NCBI RefSeq assembly: GCF_017487405.1
Contig: NZ_CP062222.1
Coordinates: 248,001-312,000 of the forward strand
DNA from: Brevundimonas goettingensis
Lineage (GTDB): Bacteria > Pseudomonadota > Alphaproteobacteria > Caulobacterales > Caulobacteraceae
DNA: 64,000 nucleotides
Direction: 5' to 3'
Below are positions 44,813 through 53,678 of this stretch, piece by piece. Under the pieces are notes generated by a model, which saw only the letters and a program-made list of their open reading frames with translations, did not search any database and was not told where the DNA came from. Each line of letters starts with the position of its first letter. Within the stretch, counting starts at the first letter, position 1. A program made the translations under genes and the position numbers.

Positions 44813-45523
44813 CTAGCGCAGCAGCTGTGCGGCGGTGTCGGCGATCTGGTTCAGGGCGTCCTCGATCCCGGCCGCCATCTTCGCCGGATCGGCCAGAAGC
44901 TCTTCGCGGTTCTTGAACTCATAGGACGGGTTGGGGGTCAGGGTGATGACCCCGGCGTCGGCGGTGGTCATGCCGTTGTAGACGATCCGGTTGTCCATCA
45001 GGATCTTGGTCGGATCCGAGGCGCTGACCAGTCGGACCTGGGCGGCGGCAGAGGGGCGGAAGGGCTGGAAGGCGCCGGCCGACAGATAGCCGTGATGCGC
45101 CACGACGATATCCAGATAGGCGTCGGCCGTGCCGTCCGCGGACGGATAGGTCACGACAAAGGCGCGCTTGTCGCGAGGGGCGTTCTCGCGCACCGCAACC
45201 TGATAGCCTTCCGACGTCAGGCGCGAGGCGAGGCGGTGCTCGAAAACGGTCTCGCCGTCAAAGCTGACGCTGTCCAACGCCTTGTTCACGGCGGACTGGC
45301 GCTCGGCCTGGATGCCCGCATCGACGAGGGCTCCGATCAGGCCGAAATTCCGGCCGATGGAGGCGACCTCATAGGCAATGGCGTTGTCTTCGGCCGCATC
45401 GTCCATGACGGTGATGGTGCGGACCGGCATCGCCGCCCGGTCGTAGGGCGTGGCGACATAGGGCGACGCGCAGGCGGCGACGGACATGGCCGCGACGGCG
45501 GCCATGAGAACTTTCTTGAACAC
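44813..45523 (-). CDS. Hypothetical lipoprotein
   Basis: This protein has 236 residues, with a lipoprotein signal (VAAC, Cys18). The sequence includes an N-terminal segment RTITVMDDAAEDNAIAYE, an internal SAGAFQPFRPSAAAQVRLVS and a C-terminal helix EDALNQIADTAAQLLR. It was not matched to a known family. It is upstream of the lipoprotein gene at 44118 on the same strand. Purine genes on both sides appear unrelated. Confidence 0.75.
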   Translation of the reverse strand: MFKKVLMAAVAAMSVAACASPYVATPYDRAAMPVRTITVMDDAAEDNAIAYEVASIGRNFGLIGALVDAGIQAERQSAVNKALDSVSFDGETVFEHRLASRLTSEGYQVAVRENAPRDKRAFVVTYPSADGTADAYLDIVVAHHGYLSAGAFQPFRPSAAAQVRLVSASDPTKILMDNRIVYNGMTTADAGVITLTPNPSYEFKNREELLADPAKMAAGIEDALNQIADTAAQLLR

Positions 45524-45620
45524 TGGATACTCCCCCCAAGCTTTGCCCTAGGCATGCCTTGAGGGTTGTGGCGGTGTCAATCGCGCGGCGAGCGCGAATG
45601 CGGCGGAAATATGTGCGGCG

Positions 45621-46283
45621 TTACGCCGCAGCCATCACGCTGCGGAACAGGGTCGCGCCGTCGGCCGAGCCCAGCTCGGCCTCGAAGGCCCGGTCGGGGT
45701 GGGGCATCATGCCCAGCACATTGCCGCGCGCGTTCTGGATGCCTGCGATATTGGCCACCGAGCCGTTGGGATTGTCGACGTAGCGGAAGACCACCTGGCC
45801 CTCGCCCTCGAGCCGGACCAGGGTCTCTGCGTCGGCGAAATAGTTTCCGTCGCCATTGCCCTGGGTCATGACCACCTCGCGCTGGCCCTGATAGCCGGCG
45901 GTGAAACGGGTCTGGCCGTTGGTGACTTCCAGCGCGATGGGCTTGCAGACGTATTTCAGCCCGGCGTTGCGGAGCAGGGCTCCCGGCAGCATCCCGGCCT
46001 CGCACAGGATCTGGAAGCCGTTGCAGATGCCGACCACAGCGACACCGTCGTCGGCGGCTTTCTTGACCGCCTGCATGATCGGGGCATGGGCCGCCATGGC
46101 CCCGCAGCGCAGATAGTCGCCGTAGGAGAATCCACCCGGCAGGACGATCAGGTCCAGGTCGTCGGGAAGGCTGGTCTCGCCATGCCAGACCATTTCCACC
46201 CGCTCTCCGGTGGAGCGTTCGATGGCGACTTTACAGTCCCGGTCGCAGTTGGATCCGGGGAAGACGATGACGGCGGCGCTCAT
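45621..46283 (-). CDS. purQ: FGAM synthase glutaminase subunit
   Basis: This 220-residue class I glutamine amidotransferase supplies ammonia to PurL. It has [16 protein letters not shown] at the start, [13 protein letters not shown], the nucleophile in [16 protein letters not shown] (Cys of GICNGFQ), and [14 protein letters not shown] with the His of the triad. The length is typical. It is 3.1 kb from purL and separated from it by two lipoprotein genes and two other genes, so the subunits are not in one operon here. Confidence 0.96.
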   Translation of the reverse strand: MSAAVIVFPGSNCDRDCKVAIERSTGERVEMVWHGETSLPDDLDLIVLPGGFSYGDYLRCGAMAAHAPIMQAVKKAADDGVAVVGICNGFQILCEAGMLPGALLRNAGLKYVCKPIALEVTNGQTRFTAGYQGQREVVMTQGNGDGNYFADAETLVRLEGEGQVVFRYVDNPNGSVANIAGIQNARGNVLGMMPHPDRAFEAELGSADGATLFRSVMAAA

Positions 46284-46316
46284 GGGCGGGGCCTCTAGCA
46301 GGATTCCAGACGGGTG

Positions 46317-47546
46317 TCAGGCGGCGGAAGTGCGTTTTGCGTCCCACATCGCCCAGGCCCAGACGATCAGGCCGCCTAAGGCCAGGGCGGACCCGACCAG
46401 ACCTGTCGAGGCCCAGCCGAAACCGGCCGCGATGGCCAGGCCGCCGAGGAACGGCCCCAGCGCATTGGCGGTGTTGAAGGCCGAGTGGTTGAGCGCCGCG
46501 GCCAGGGTCTGGGCGTCGCCCGCGACGTCCATCAGCCGGGTCTGCAGCAGAGATCCCAGCCCCATGCCGGCGCCGATCAGGACGATGACGATCAGCACGG
46601 CCCACAGATGCGGGGCGGCGAAGAAATAGAGGATCAGGGAGAAGACGCTCCAGATCAGCATCCCGGCGCCCGCCTTCATGCCGAACCGGTCCGAGGTCCA
46701 GCCGCCGATCAGATTGCCCGCCAGCATGCCGCCGCCGAAGACGGCGAAGACCCACGGGATCATGTTGGCGCCGACGCCGGTCACCGCCGTCAGGGTCGAG
46801 GCCAGATAGGCATAGACGCAGAACATCCCGCCGAAGCCGATGGCGCCGATGCCCAGGGTCAGCCAGACCTGCCGCCGCTTCAGGGCGCCGAGTTCCCGCA
46901 GGGGGCTAGCATCGGGGTGGGGCGGATCGCGCGGCGCGAACAGGGCGACCAGGCTCATGGTGATCACCGCCAGCACCGAGACGGCGGCGAAGGTCCAGCG
47001 CCAGCCGAAGGCGTGGCTGACGCCCGTGGCCACCGGCACCCCGATCACAGTGGCGATGGTCAGGCCCAGCAGAATCGTCGAGACGGCGCGCGTCCGATAC
47101 GCCAGAGGCACGACGGAGGCCGCGACCAGGGCCGCCACCCCGAAATAGGCCCCGTGCGGCAGGCCGCTCAGGAAGCGGAAGGCCAGCATCCAGCCGAACG
47201 TCGGCGAAAGGGCGCTCAGGGCATTGCCGACGGCGAACAGGGCCATGAAGCCGATCAGCAGCTTCCACCGCGCAATCCGCGCGCCCAGAACGGCCAGCAG
47301 CGGCGCCCCGACGACGACGCCGAGGGCATAGGCGCTGATGGCGTGGCCGGCGGTGGGGGCGTCGACTCCCAGATCGCCGGCGAAGTCCGGCAGGACGCTC
47401 ATCGCCGAGAACTCGGTCACGCCGATCGCGAACCCGCCCATGCCGAGCGCGGTCAGCACCAGAGCCACAGCCTTCGCGTTGATGGCCTGCGGCTCAACAG
47501 CGGTAGAATGCGCGGCGTTGAGCTCCGGCGTGATGTCCGTGGCCAT
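46317..47546 (-). CDS. MFS transporter, DHA1/AraJ-PbuE-like
   Basis: The protein has 409 residues and twelve hydrophobic segments. Between segments 2 and 3 it has the DHA1 pattern GARIARWKLLIGFMALF with Arg, and VVGAPLLAVLG. Relatives include AraJ and the purine exporter PbuE, so purine efflux would fit the neighbourhood, but this is only a suggestion. The ATG at 47546 was chosen; the in-frame extension upstream is a signal-like artefact. It precedes purQ by 33 bases on the same strand. Confidence 0.88.
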   Translation of the reverse strand: MATDITPELNAAHSTAVEPQAINAKAVALVLTALGMGGFAIGVTEFSAMSVLPDFAGDLGVDAPTAGHAISAYALGVVVGAPLLAVLGARIARWKLLIGFMALFAVGNALSALSPTFGWMLAFRFLSGLPHGAYFGVAALVAASVVPLAYRTRAVSTILLGLTIATVIGVPVATGVSHAFGWRWTFAAVSVLAVITMSLVALFAPRDPPHPDASPLRELGALKRRQVWLTLGIGAIGFGGMFCVYAYLASTLTAVTGVGANMIPWVFAVFGGGMLAGNLIGGWTSDRFGMKAGAGMLIWSVFSLILYFFAAPHLWAVLIVIVLIGAGMGLGSLLQTRLMDVAGDAQTLAAALNHSAFNTANALGPFLGGLAIAAGFGWASTGLVGSALALGGLIVWAWAMWDAKRTSAA

Positions 47547-47631
47547 GATTATCCTGCAGGCAGAGAGAATTGCTGCACTGCAAAATAGGGCGGCGGACCG
47601 CGGGATCAACCGCAACCCGGGCCGATACCGA

Positions 47632-48111
47632 TCACACCTTGTTTTCGTAGGTCGCGGTAATCGTGGCCTTGGCCAGGGTGTGGAAATGCAGGTTGAAGCC
47701 GAAGACGGCCCCCGAGTCGTCCGCTGTCACTTCCAGACGGTCTGCGTCCACGGCGAAGACCGTAAAGATATAGCGGTGCGGTCCATGCCCCTGAGGCGGA
47801 GCGGCGCCTCCGAAGCCCGCCTTTCCGTAATCCGTTCTGCCCTGAACGGCCCCTTTCGGAAGGTCACCGCCCGCAGAGCCGGCTGCGGTCGGCAGCTCCG
47901 TCACATCCGCCGGGATATTGGCCACCGTCCAGTGCCAGAAGCCCGAACCCGTGGGCGCGTCTGGATCATAGACGGTGATGGCGTAGCTCTTCGTGCCCTC
48001 GGGCGCGCCGGACCAGCTCAGCTGCGGCGAGGTATTGCCCTTGGCCGCGACCTGAGCGTCCGGCAGGACCCCGCCGTCGGTGATGTCGGTGGAGGTCAGG
48101 GTAAAGGTCAT
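47632..48111 (-). CDS. YbhB/YbcL-family PEBP protein
   Basis: This 159-residue protein has the phosphatidylethanolamine-binding fold. The markers are DGGVLPDAQVAAKGNTSPQL near the start, TVYDPDAPTGSGFWHW (Asp-Pro-Asp-Ala-Pro), and GYGGAAPPQGHGPHRYIF-like GGAAPPQGHGPHRYIFTVF with conserved His. Ligand unknown; bacterial members have no proven Raf-like role. It has a CAGGAGC ribosome site before the ATG. Confidence 0.92.
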   Translation of the reverse strand: MTFTLTSTDITDGGVLPDAQVAAKGNTSPQLSWSGAPEGTKSYAITVYDPDAPTGSGFWHWTVANIPADVTELPTAAGSAGGDLPKGAVQGRTDYGKAGFGGAAPPQGHGPHRYIFTVFAVDADRLEVTADDSGAVFGFNLHFHTLAKATITATYENKV

Positions 48112-48184
48112 GGGCGCTCCTGTGATCCAGCCGTGAACGCCTCACGATGCGGAAGGGTTCGGACGGCTCGTCCTATCAGGGGCC

Positions 48185-49504
48185 TCAGCCGGGCAGAAGC
48201 GTCTTCACGATGGAAAGATTGCGGATCTGGTCCGGCAGGGCGCGCGCCTGCTCCGGCAGGGCCTGGGCCTGGGCCAGCAGGGTCGGTCCGTCGAACGTCC
48301 CGGTCGCCAGGCCGACGCCGAGGATCACGCCGCCCAGAATGAGCAGCAGCATCAGCACCCGGAACAGGCCGGTGAAGAAGCCCGTCTTGCGGCGCTTGCC
48401 GCGGGCCGCGACCGTCGCGGGGCCCGCCACCACCGTGATCGGACCGAGGGGATCGGGCTCCACCGCCTTTTCGGCGGCGATCGGTTCGGGGGCCAGGGGC
48501 TCGGCGACCTCCGCCTCTGCCGCGACAGGTTCAACGACCAGCGGCTCGACGACGGCGGGCTGGGCGACGGCGTGATCGGCGATCAGAGGCTCTGCGGTGG
48601 TCGGTTCCGTGCTCACGGCCTCGACGGTCTCAGCGTGGGGCGTGGAGATCTCGGCCTCGGCGGCTTGCGGGGCGGCGACGGGCTCTTCGGCGACAAGCGT
48701 CTCTGACACAGGCGGCTCCTCGGATGTCGAAGTGGACTGGGACGCCACCAGCGACAGGGGCGCCTGCCCCGTCGTCGGATGGCCGTCGTCGGGCATGCTG
48801 TTCGGGGTGGGTTCAAGCTCGGCCAGGGCCAGCGCGAGGGCGCCGGACGCCGCCGCCGCCGGACCCAGTTCGGCCAGGGCCAGACCCAGGGCGCCCGGCG
48901 CTGCGACCGGCTGACGCTCGATTTGCGGTTCGGCGTTCGTGTTCGAAACGACACGGATGTCCTGCGGCGTCGGCCTGCGGATCGGCACGACGTTGGACAC
49001 CGGTTCCTTTTCGTCGGCAGCCTCTTCGGGCGCGTCTGCGGCGACCGTGCCGCCCTCACCAAGGGCTTCCGCCTCGGGCGCCTCGCCATCCGGCGTGGGT
49101 TCCGAATGGGCGACTACCGGCCAGGGCTCCAGGCTTTCCAGAGGGCCGTGCTCCGCCGCTTCGCCGCTGTCTGCGGCGACTTCGGGGGCCGTCGCCGTCT
49201 CTTCGACCGGATGAAGGGCCGGCTGGCCGTGCAGGGTGGCGTCGTCCGGATACTGGGCCAGCTGGGCCTGAAGTTGGGCCAGGGTGAAGGGGGCGTCGGA
49301 TTCGAAGCGCGAAGGAATGATCGGCCCCAGCTGGCGCAGCGCCCAGTACTGGGCCTTCGCCGCCGCCGGGCTGGGCGCATAGAAGATTTGCTTCAGCGTG
49401 CCGCCGCGCAGGGGCGCGCCCGTGTCGTCGGTAGCGTTCCGGCTGGCCAGGCGATAGCCCAGTCCGTCGGTATATTCCCACAACTCATGGCGCAGCCAGA
49501 TCAT
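48185..49504 (-). CDS. Hypothetical AEP-rich protein with C-terminal membrane anchor
   Basis: This 439-residue protein has an N-terminal domain of about 90 residues starting MIWLRHELWEYTDGLGYRLA with Trp/Tyr/Arg-rich content. A long low-complexity region rich in Ala, Glu, Pro and Val follows (about 100-360), including an internal duplication GALGLALAELGP / GALALALAELEP near 205-235. A single hydrophobic segment (about 381-405, LLLILGGVILGVGLATGTF) near the C-terminus suggests a tail-anchored topology. No catalytic motif is visible. It follows purS. Confidence 0.75.
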   Translation of the reverse strand: MIWLRHELWEYTDGLGYRLASRNATDDTGAPLRGGTLKQIFYAPSPAAAKAQYWALRQLGPIIPSRFESDAPFTLAQLQAQLAQYPDDATLHGQPALHPVEETATAPEVAADSGEAAEHGPLESLEPWPVVAHSEPTPDGEAPEAEALGEGGTVAADAPEEAADEKEPVSNVVPIRRPTPQDIRVVSNTNAEPQIERQPVAAPGALGLALAELGPAAAASGALALALAELEPTPNSMPDDGHPTTGQAPLSLVASQSTSTSEEPPVSETLVAEEPVAAPQAAEAEISTPHAETVEAVSTEPTTAEPLIADHAVAQPAVVEPLVVEPVAAEAEVAEPLAPEPIAAEKAVEPDPLGPITVVAGPATVAARGKRRKTGFFTGLFRVLMLLLILGGVILGVGLATGTFDGPTLLAQAQALPEQARALPDQIRNLSIVKTLLPG

Positions 49505-49693
49505 CGCAGAACCGCCGTATCAGAGGGGCACGGAACCGCTTTTCGGGCTCACGCGACCGGTAAGGAAAACGCAGGCGTTAACCTTATCCGAGAGAACGGC
49601 ATTAGGCCACAGGACTCACGGCAAAGCTTTACCGTTAGGCCGCCCCTGTGGGCTCGGCGCATCGCTTGCCGGAACGGCGCGGCTTTCAGGGCC

Positions 49694-49930
49694 TCAGGCG
49701 GCCTCGATCCGGTAGGATTCGATGACCGTATTGGCGAGCAGCGTCTCGCACATCTTCTTCGCTTCTGCGGCCGGGTCCTCGGCGCCGTCGAGGTCGAACT
49801 CGATCAGCTTGCCGACGCGCGCATTGGCGACGCCGGCCCAGCCCAGACCCTGCAGGGCGCCTTCGACGGCCTTGCCCTGAACGTCCAGCACGCCCGGCTT
49901 CAGGAAGACGTGAACCTTGACCTTGGCCAT
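49694..49930 (-). CDS. purS: FGAM synthase small subunit
   Basis: This 78-residue protein bridges PurL and PurQ. It has the standard KVKVHVFLKPGVLDVQGKAV and GWAGVANARVGKLIEFDLDG. The ATG at 49930 overlaps the purC stop by one base (TGATG), so the two are translationally coupled. A frame extension upstream reads into purC and was rejected. PurL and PurQ are elsewhere in the window. Confidence 0.95.
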   Translation of the reverse strand: MAKVKVHVFLKPGVLDVQGKAVEGALQGLGWAGVANARVGKLIEFDLDGAEDPAAEAKKMCETLLANTVIESYRIEAA

Positions 49931-50688
49931 CAGTGCAGTCCCCCCTGAATCACGGTAGGCATGTCCTTCATGATGCCGAGGCGGCGGGCCACCTCCGCAT
50001 AGCTCTCGATGACATTGCCCAGGTCCCGGCGGAACCGGTCCTTGTCCAGCTTCTCGCCGGTCGCCATGTCCCACAGACGGCAGCTGTCCGGGCTGATTTC
50101 ATCAGCCAGGATGACGCGAGCGAAGTCGTTTTCCCAGATCCGGCCGAACTCGATCTTGAAGTCCACCAGCTGGATGCCGACCGCGCCGAACATGCCAGAC
50201 AGATAGTCGTTCACGCGCACCGTGGTGGCCAGGATGTCGTCGATCTCCTGGGTCGAGGCCCAGTTGAACGCCGTGATGTGCTCTTCGGTCACCATCGGGT
50301 CGTTCAGCTCGTCCTTCTTGTAGTAGAATTCGATGATCGAGCGGGGCAGGGGGGTGCCCTCTTCCTGGCCGAGGCGCGTCGCCAGCGAGCCGGCGACAAT
50401 GTTGCGGCACACGACTTCCAGCGGGATGATCTCGACTTCGCGGATCAGCTGCTCGCGCAGGTTCAGGCGCTTGATGAAGTGGTTGGTGACGCCGATCCCG
50501 TTCAGGCGGCTCATCACGAACTCGCTGATACGGTTGTTGATCACGCCCTTGCCCTCGAGCTGGGCCTTCTTCTCGCCGTTGAAGGCGGTGGCGTCGTCCT
50601 TGAAATACTGGATCAGGGTGCCGGGCTCGGGTCCTTCGTACAGGATCTTGGCCTTGCCCTCGTAGAGCTTCTTGCGCTTGGTGTTCAT
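49930..50688 (-). CDS. purC: SAICAR synthetase
   Basis: This 252-residue enzyme ligates aspartate to CAIR using ATP. It has the start [14 protein letters not shown], the [20 protein letters not shown] region, the long [16 protein letters not shown], and [18 protein letters not shown], all diagnostic. It overlaps purS by one base. Upstream is a 260-base gap with a dyad (50798-50820) that overlaps a possible TTGTAT/TAAAGG promoter for it. Confidence 0.96.
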   Translation of the reverse strand: MNTKRKKLYEGKAKILYEGPEPGTLIQYFKDDATAFNGEKKAQLEGKGVINNRISEFVMSRLNGIGVTNHFIKRLNLREQLIREVEIIPLEVVCRNIVAGSLATRLGQEEGTPLPRSIIEFYYKKDELNDPMVTEEHITAFNWASTQEIDDILATTVRVNDYLSGMFGAVGIQLVDFKIEFGRIWENDFARVILADEISPDSCRLWDMATGEKLDKDRFRRDLGNVIESYAEVARRLGIMKDMPTVIQGGLH

Positions 50689-50797
50689 CGTCGGTCCCGG
50701 GCGGGAAAAGGTAAGGGCTTCGCCGGAAACGGAAATCGCGCGACCGGGGACGGGCTCCGGGCGACGCGTTCGGGAATCAGGCTGGGCGGGGAAATCT

Positions 50798-50820
50798 GTT
50801 CCGCCCCCCTTTAGCGGAAC
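50798..50820. promoter_or_regulatory. Inverted repeat between purC and the ATPase inhibitor gene
   Basis: GTTCCGC and GCGGAAC form perfect 7-base arms across nine bases. On the purC side, TTGTAT and TAAAGG sit 17 bases apart and the -10 falls inside the dyad, so it could be an operator for purC. The other 50689-50951 sequence has no gene and one further promoter (50875-50902). Confidence 0.4.
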
Positions 50821-50874
50821 GGGGCCCGCGATACAAACGACAGGCCGATCAGACCTTGTCCGGAGCGATCCCGG

Positions 50875-50902
50875 TTGCGTTGGGCGGCGGGGCGGCTATA
50901 GA
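50875..50902 (+). promoter_or_regulatory. Promoter of the DUF1476 gene
   Basis: TTGCGT at 50875-50880 and TATAGA at 50897-50902 are separated by 16 bases. The -10 reads GCTATAGA, as in Caulobacter housekeeping promoters. A start near 50909 leaves a leader of about 43 bases before the ATG at 50952. Confidence 0.65.
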
Positions 50903-50951
50903 CGCGTCTGCGGCCCCCGGATTGGCCCGCGTGCGGAGCGAATGACGGCTG

Positions 50952-51275
50952 ATGACGACCTTCGATGATCGGGAAAAGGGCTTCGAGTCCAAGTTCGCGC
51001 TCGATCAAGAGCAGGAATTCAAGGCCATGGCCCGCCGCAACAAGCTGCTGGGTCTGTGGGCCGCCGAGAAGATGGGCCTGTCGCCCGACTCGGCCGAGGA
51101 CTACGCCAAGGCCGTCGTGCGCGCCGACTTCGAACAGCCGGGCGACGAAGACGTCTTCCGCAAGGTCGCCGGCGACTTCAAGGGCTCGGGCCTGACGGTC
51201 TCCGAAGGCGAAATCCGTTCCAAGATGGACGAACTCGCCTCCGTCGCCCGCGACCAGATCCGCGCCGGCGAATAG
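50952..51275 (+). CDS. F1-ATPase inhibitor zeta subunit (DUF1476)
   Basis: This 107-residue helical protein has the DUF1476 start TTFDDREKGFESKFALDQEQ and the middle ARRNKLLGLWAAEKMGLS. DUF1476 is the inhibitor (zeta) subunit of alphaproteobacterial ATP synthase, which inserts its N-terminal arm into F1 to block ATP hydrolysis. The C-terminal half (GDEDVFRKVAGDFKGSGL) forms the helical bundle. It is away from the atp genes, as usual. It has a clear promoter. Confidence 0.9.
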   Translation: MTTFDDREKGFESKFALDQEQEFKAMARRNKLLGLWAAEKMGLSPDSAEDYAKAVVRADFEQPGDEDVFRKVAGDFKGSGLTVSEGEIRSKMDELASVARDQIRAGE

Positions 51276-51284
51276 TCCGGGCGA

Positions 51285-51437
51285 TCCTCCCCGCGCAGTG
51301 GGGAGGGGGACCGCGAAGCGGTGGAGGGGCTGAAGCCGCACTCCGCCGCTGGCAAAGCAATGACATCGCGTCCGTGTGAGGCGGCCCCTCCGTCTCGTCG
51401 CTTTGCGCCGAGCCACCTCCCCACTGTGTGGTGAGGA
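51285..51437. repeat. Palindromic intergenic repeat element (MITE-like)
   Basis: The ends are 22-base imperfect inverted repeats (51285-51306 and 51416-51437; the left starts TCCTCCCCGCGCAG, the right ends GTGTGGTGAGGA). Internal parts also mirror each other (GGTGGAGGGGC near 51319 and GCGGCCCCTCCG near 51382). It occupies most of the gap between DUF1476 and the fasciclin gene. Elements of this kind are scattered through Caulobacterales intergenic regions. No coding sequence is inside. Confidence 0.7.
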
Positions 51438-51443
51438 TGCGAA

Positions 51444-51475
51444 AAGGGCCGCACTCGGGGGAAAGTGCGGCCCTT
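51444..51475. terminator. Strong hairpin, bidirectional terminator
   Basis: A 12-base perfect stem AAGGGCCGCACT/AGTGCGGCCCTT with a loop of eight bases is followed by a short T-rich end on the plus strand (CGTTT), with a matching AAA run to its left. It lies between the convergent DUF1476 (ends 51275) and fasciclin (ends 51566) genes. Confidence 0.75.
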
Positions 51476-51565
51476 CGTTTCGGGGGCTGGGGGAAGCCTC
51501 ACCCGAAATCTTGCGTCTTGCGCCCCCTTAAAATGCGCGGGGGCGAAAACGGTTCACCGGAAAAA

Positions 51566-52198
51566 TTACTTCGGCATGACCACGGTGTCGATGACGTGGA
51601 CCACGCCGTTCGACTGCATGACATCGGCCTGGGTGACCCGCGAGGTTCCGCCCTTGGCGTCGGTCAGGGTGACCGAGCCGTCGGGATTGACGTTGGCCGT
51701 CAGGGTCTCGCCCTCGACCGTGGTCAGCTCGACCTTGCCGCCGTTGGCCTGGGCCTGGGCCGCCAGATCGGCCGCCGTCAGCCGACCGGGCACCACATGA
51801 TAGGTCAGGATCTTGGTCAGGGCGGCCTTGCCGGCCGGCGCCATAAGCCCCTCGCGGGTCGCGGCCGGAATCTTCTCGAAGGCGGCGTTGTCGGGGGCGA
51901 AAACGGTGAAGGGGCCGGTCGCGCTCAGGGTGTCGGCGAGGCCCGCGGTCTGAACCGCGTTGACCAGGGTTGTCAGGTTCGCGGCCTTGGAGGCGTTGGC
52001 GACGATGGTGGCGTTCGGGCTCATCGGCGCGCCGCCGACCATCGGATCGGTGGTCGCGGGCGCCGTCGCCGGAGCCATAGGCTCGGCCGGGGGCGGTGCG
52101 GCCTCTTCCTTCTTGCTGCAGGCGGCGACCGCCAGCAGGGCGGCGATCGAGACGGCGGTGAGGCCAACGAAGCGGGACGTAACGCGGGTGGCGGACAT
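51566..52198 (-). CDS. Fasciclin-domain lipoprotein
   Basis: This 210-residue protein has a lipoprotein signal (VAAC, about Cys26), a Pro/Ala linker, and a fasciclin (FAS1) domain from about 65 to 208. The FAS1 box with FTVFAPDNAAFEKIP and the YHVVPGRLTA segment, and the final NGVVHVIDTVVMP, are characteristic. Such proteins often mediate adhesion. The ATG at 52198 has AGGAGAAAA before it; a longer frame to 52309 was rejected. A second fasciclin gene starts at 63620. Confidence 0.92.
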   Translation of the reverse strand: MSATRVTSRFVGLTAVSIAALLAVAACSKKEEAAPPPAEPMAPATAPATTDPMVGGAPMSPNATIVANASKAANLTTLVNAVQTAGLADTLSATGPFTVFAPDNAAFEKIPAATREGLMAPAGKAALTKILTYHVVPGRLTAADLAAQAQANGGKVELTTVEGETLTANVNPDGSVTLTDAKGGTSRVTQADVMQSNGVVHVIDTVVMPK

Positions 52199-52311
52199 GG
52201 GGTTTTCTCCTGAGGCCGCCCTGGTTCTGGATCGGCGGCGGCTATGAAGGAGGTACTGCCCAGCGCGGGAAAGGATGCATACGGCCCAGCATGAGCCGGC
52301 CGGGACCATCG

Positions 52312-53154
52312 TCAGTCCCCGAACACCACCGTCTTGCCGTGGTGCATCAGAACCCGGTCCTCGAGGTGATAGCGGACGGCGCGCGCCAGAACCCGACGCT
52401 CGATATCGCGGCCCTTGCGGATCAGGTCTTCGGGGGTGTCGCGGTGGCTGATGCGCTCCACGTCCTGGTCGATGATCGGACCTTCGTCGAGGTCAGCGGT
52501 GACATAGTGGGCGGTGGCGCCGATCACCTTCACCCCACGCGCATGGGCCTGATGATAGGGCTTTGCGCCCTTGAAGCCCGGCAGGAAGGAGTGGTGGATG
52601 TTGATGCACCGCCCGGCCAGCTGGCCCGCCAGATCGTCGGACAGGATCTGCATATAGCGCGCCAGAACCACCAGCTCCGTCCCCGTCTCGGCGATCAGCT
52701 TGAGCAGCATGGCCTCCTGCGCCGCCTTCTCCGAGGCCTGGACCGGCAGGTGGTGGAAGGGCAGGGCGCCCAGATCGACATGGCCGATCTGGTTCCGCGG
52801 ATGGTTGGACACGATCGCGGTCACATCCATCGGCAGCTCATCGATGCGCCAGCGATAGAGCAGGTCCGCCAGACAGTGATCGAATTTCGAGGTCAGGATC
52901 ATCACCTTGCGCGGCTCCGTCCCGCGCAGGGTCCAGTCCATCCCGAACCGGTCGCCCACCTCCGCGAAGGCGGCGCGGATCGCCTCGGGCGCGTCGCCTT
53001 CAACGGGCTCGAACACCACCCGCATGAAGAAGGTCTCGGTCGCGGCGTCCCCGAATTGCTGGGCGTCGGAGATGTTGCAGTCACGCTGGAACAGAAAGGC
53101 CGAAACGGCGGCGACGATGCCGTGCCGGTCGGGGCAGGAGAGGGCCAGGATCAT
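52312..53154 (-). CDS. purU: Formyltetrahydrofolate deformylase
   Basis: This 280-residue enzyme hydrolyses 10-formyl-THF to formate and THF. It has an N-terminal ACT domain ([20 protein letters not shown]) at 2-75 and a formyltransferase-like domain with [13 protein letters not shown], the [21 protein letters not shown] core, and [12 protein letters not shown]. PurT (28653-29849) can use the formate. It lies between the fasciclin lipoprotein and the glycosylase genes, 15 bases after the glycosylase stop. Confidence 0.94.
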   Translation of the reverse strand: MILALSCPDRHGIVAAVSAFLFQRDCNISDAQQFGDAATETFFMRVVFEPVEGDAPEAIRAAFAEVGDRFGMDWTLRGTEPRKVMILTSKFDHCLADLLYRWRIDELPMDVTAIVSNHPRNQIGHVDLGALPFHHLPVQASEKAAQEAMLLKLIAETGTELVVLARYMQILSDDLAGQLAGRCINIHHSFLPGFKGAKPYHQAHARGVKVIGATAHYVTADLDEGPIIDQDVERISHRDTPEDLIRKGRDIERRVLARAVRYHLEDRVLMHHGKTVVFGD

Positions 53155-53169
53155 CGGAGAGGCGGACTT

Positions 53170-53670
53170 TCAGGCGTCTTCAGGGAGGAAGCCCTTCAGT
53201 ATGGCCCAGCTTTCCGCCTTCTCCGATAGCGGTCTTGTGTGGGCCGGGCTGGAGGAGGGCAGGTCGATCAGGGTCAGGCCCTCGATTCCTCCAAGCACCC
53301 GCCGTCCGCCCTTGGCCGCCGTTGCCCCGTTGAACGCGACCGCCCGTATTCGGGGCAGACCGGCGATCAGGCCGCGCAGGTCGGCGGCCTCGGGCGAGCG
53401 AATGGCGGCGTCGAGACTGCCGGGCCGTTCCGCCGAGGCGATGACGTCCCACAGACCGACGCCCGCCGCCCTCAGCGCCTCCAGCCGGTTGGCATAGGGC
53501 AGGGCGTGCAACTCGCGCCCTATCACGACGCCGATCAGCCGCCAGAAGCCGTTCTGCGGATGGGCGTAATACTGCGCCGCCTTCAGCGAGGCGTCGCCGG
53601 GCAGACTGCCGAGCACCAGCAGCCGGGTGTTCTCATCGACGACCGGGGCGAAATGCCGCTTGATCGTCAT
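53170..53670 (-). CDS. DNA-deoxyinosine/mismatch-specific uracil glycosylase
   Basis: This 166-residue protein belongs to the UDG superfamily hypoxanthine-DNA glycosylase group: LLVLGSLPGDASLKAAQYY is the GS.PG(D/E) motif, followed by YAHPQNGFWRLIG, WDVIASAERPGS, and the C-terminal PSSSPAHTRP (SSP loop). It should remove deaminated bases. The ATG at 53670 gives MTIKRHFAPVV, eight bases after the purB stop. The in-frame opening extending upstream through purB was rejected. Confidence 0.88.
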   Translation of the reverse strand: MTIKRHFAPVVDENTRLLVLGSLPGDASLKAAQYYAHPQNGFWRLIGVVIGRELHALPYANRLEALRAAGVGLWDVIASAERPGSLDAAIRSPEAADLRGLIAGLPRIRAVAFNGATAAKGGRRVLGGIEGLTLIDLPSSSPAHTRPLSEKAESWAILKGFLPEDA

Positions 53671-53678
53671 GTCAGGCT

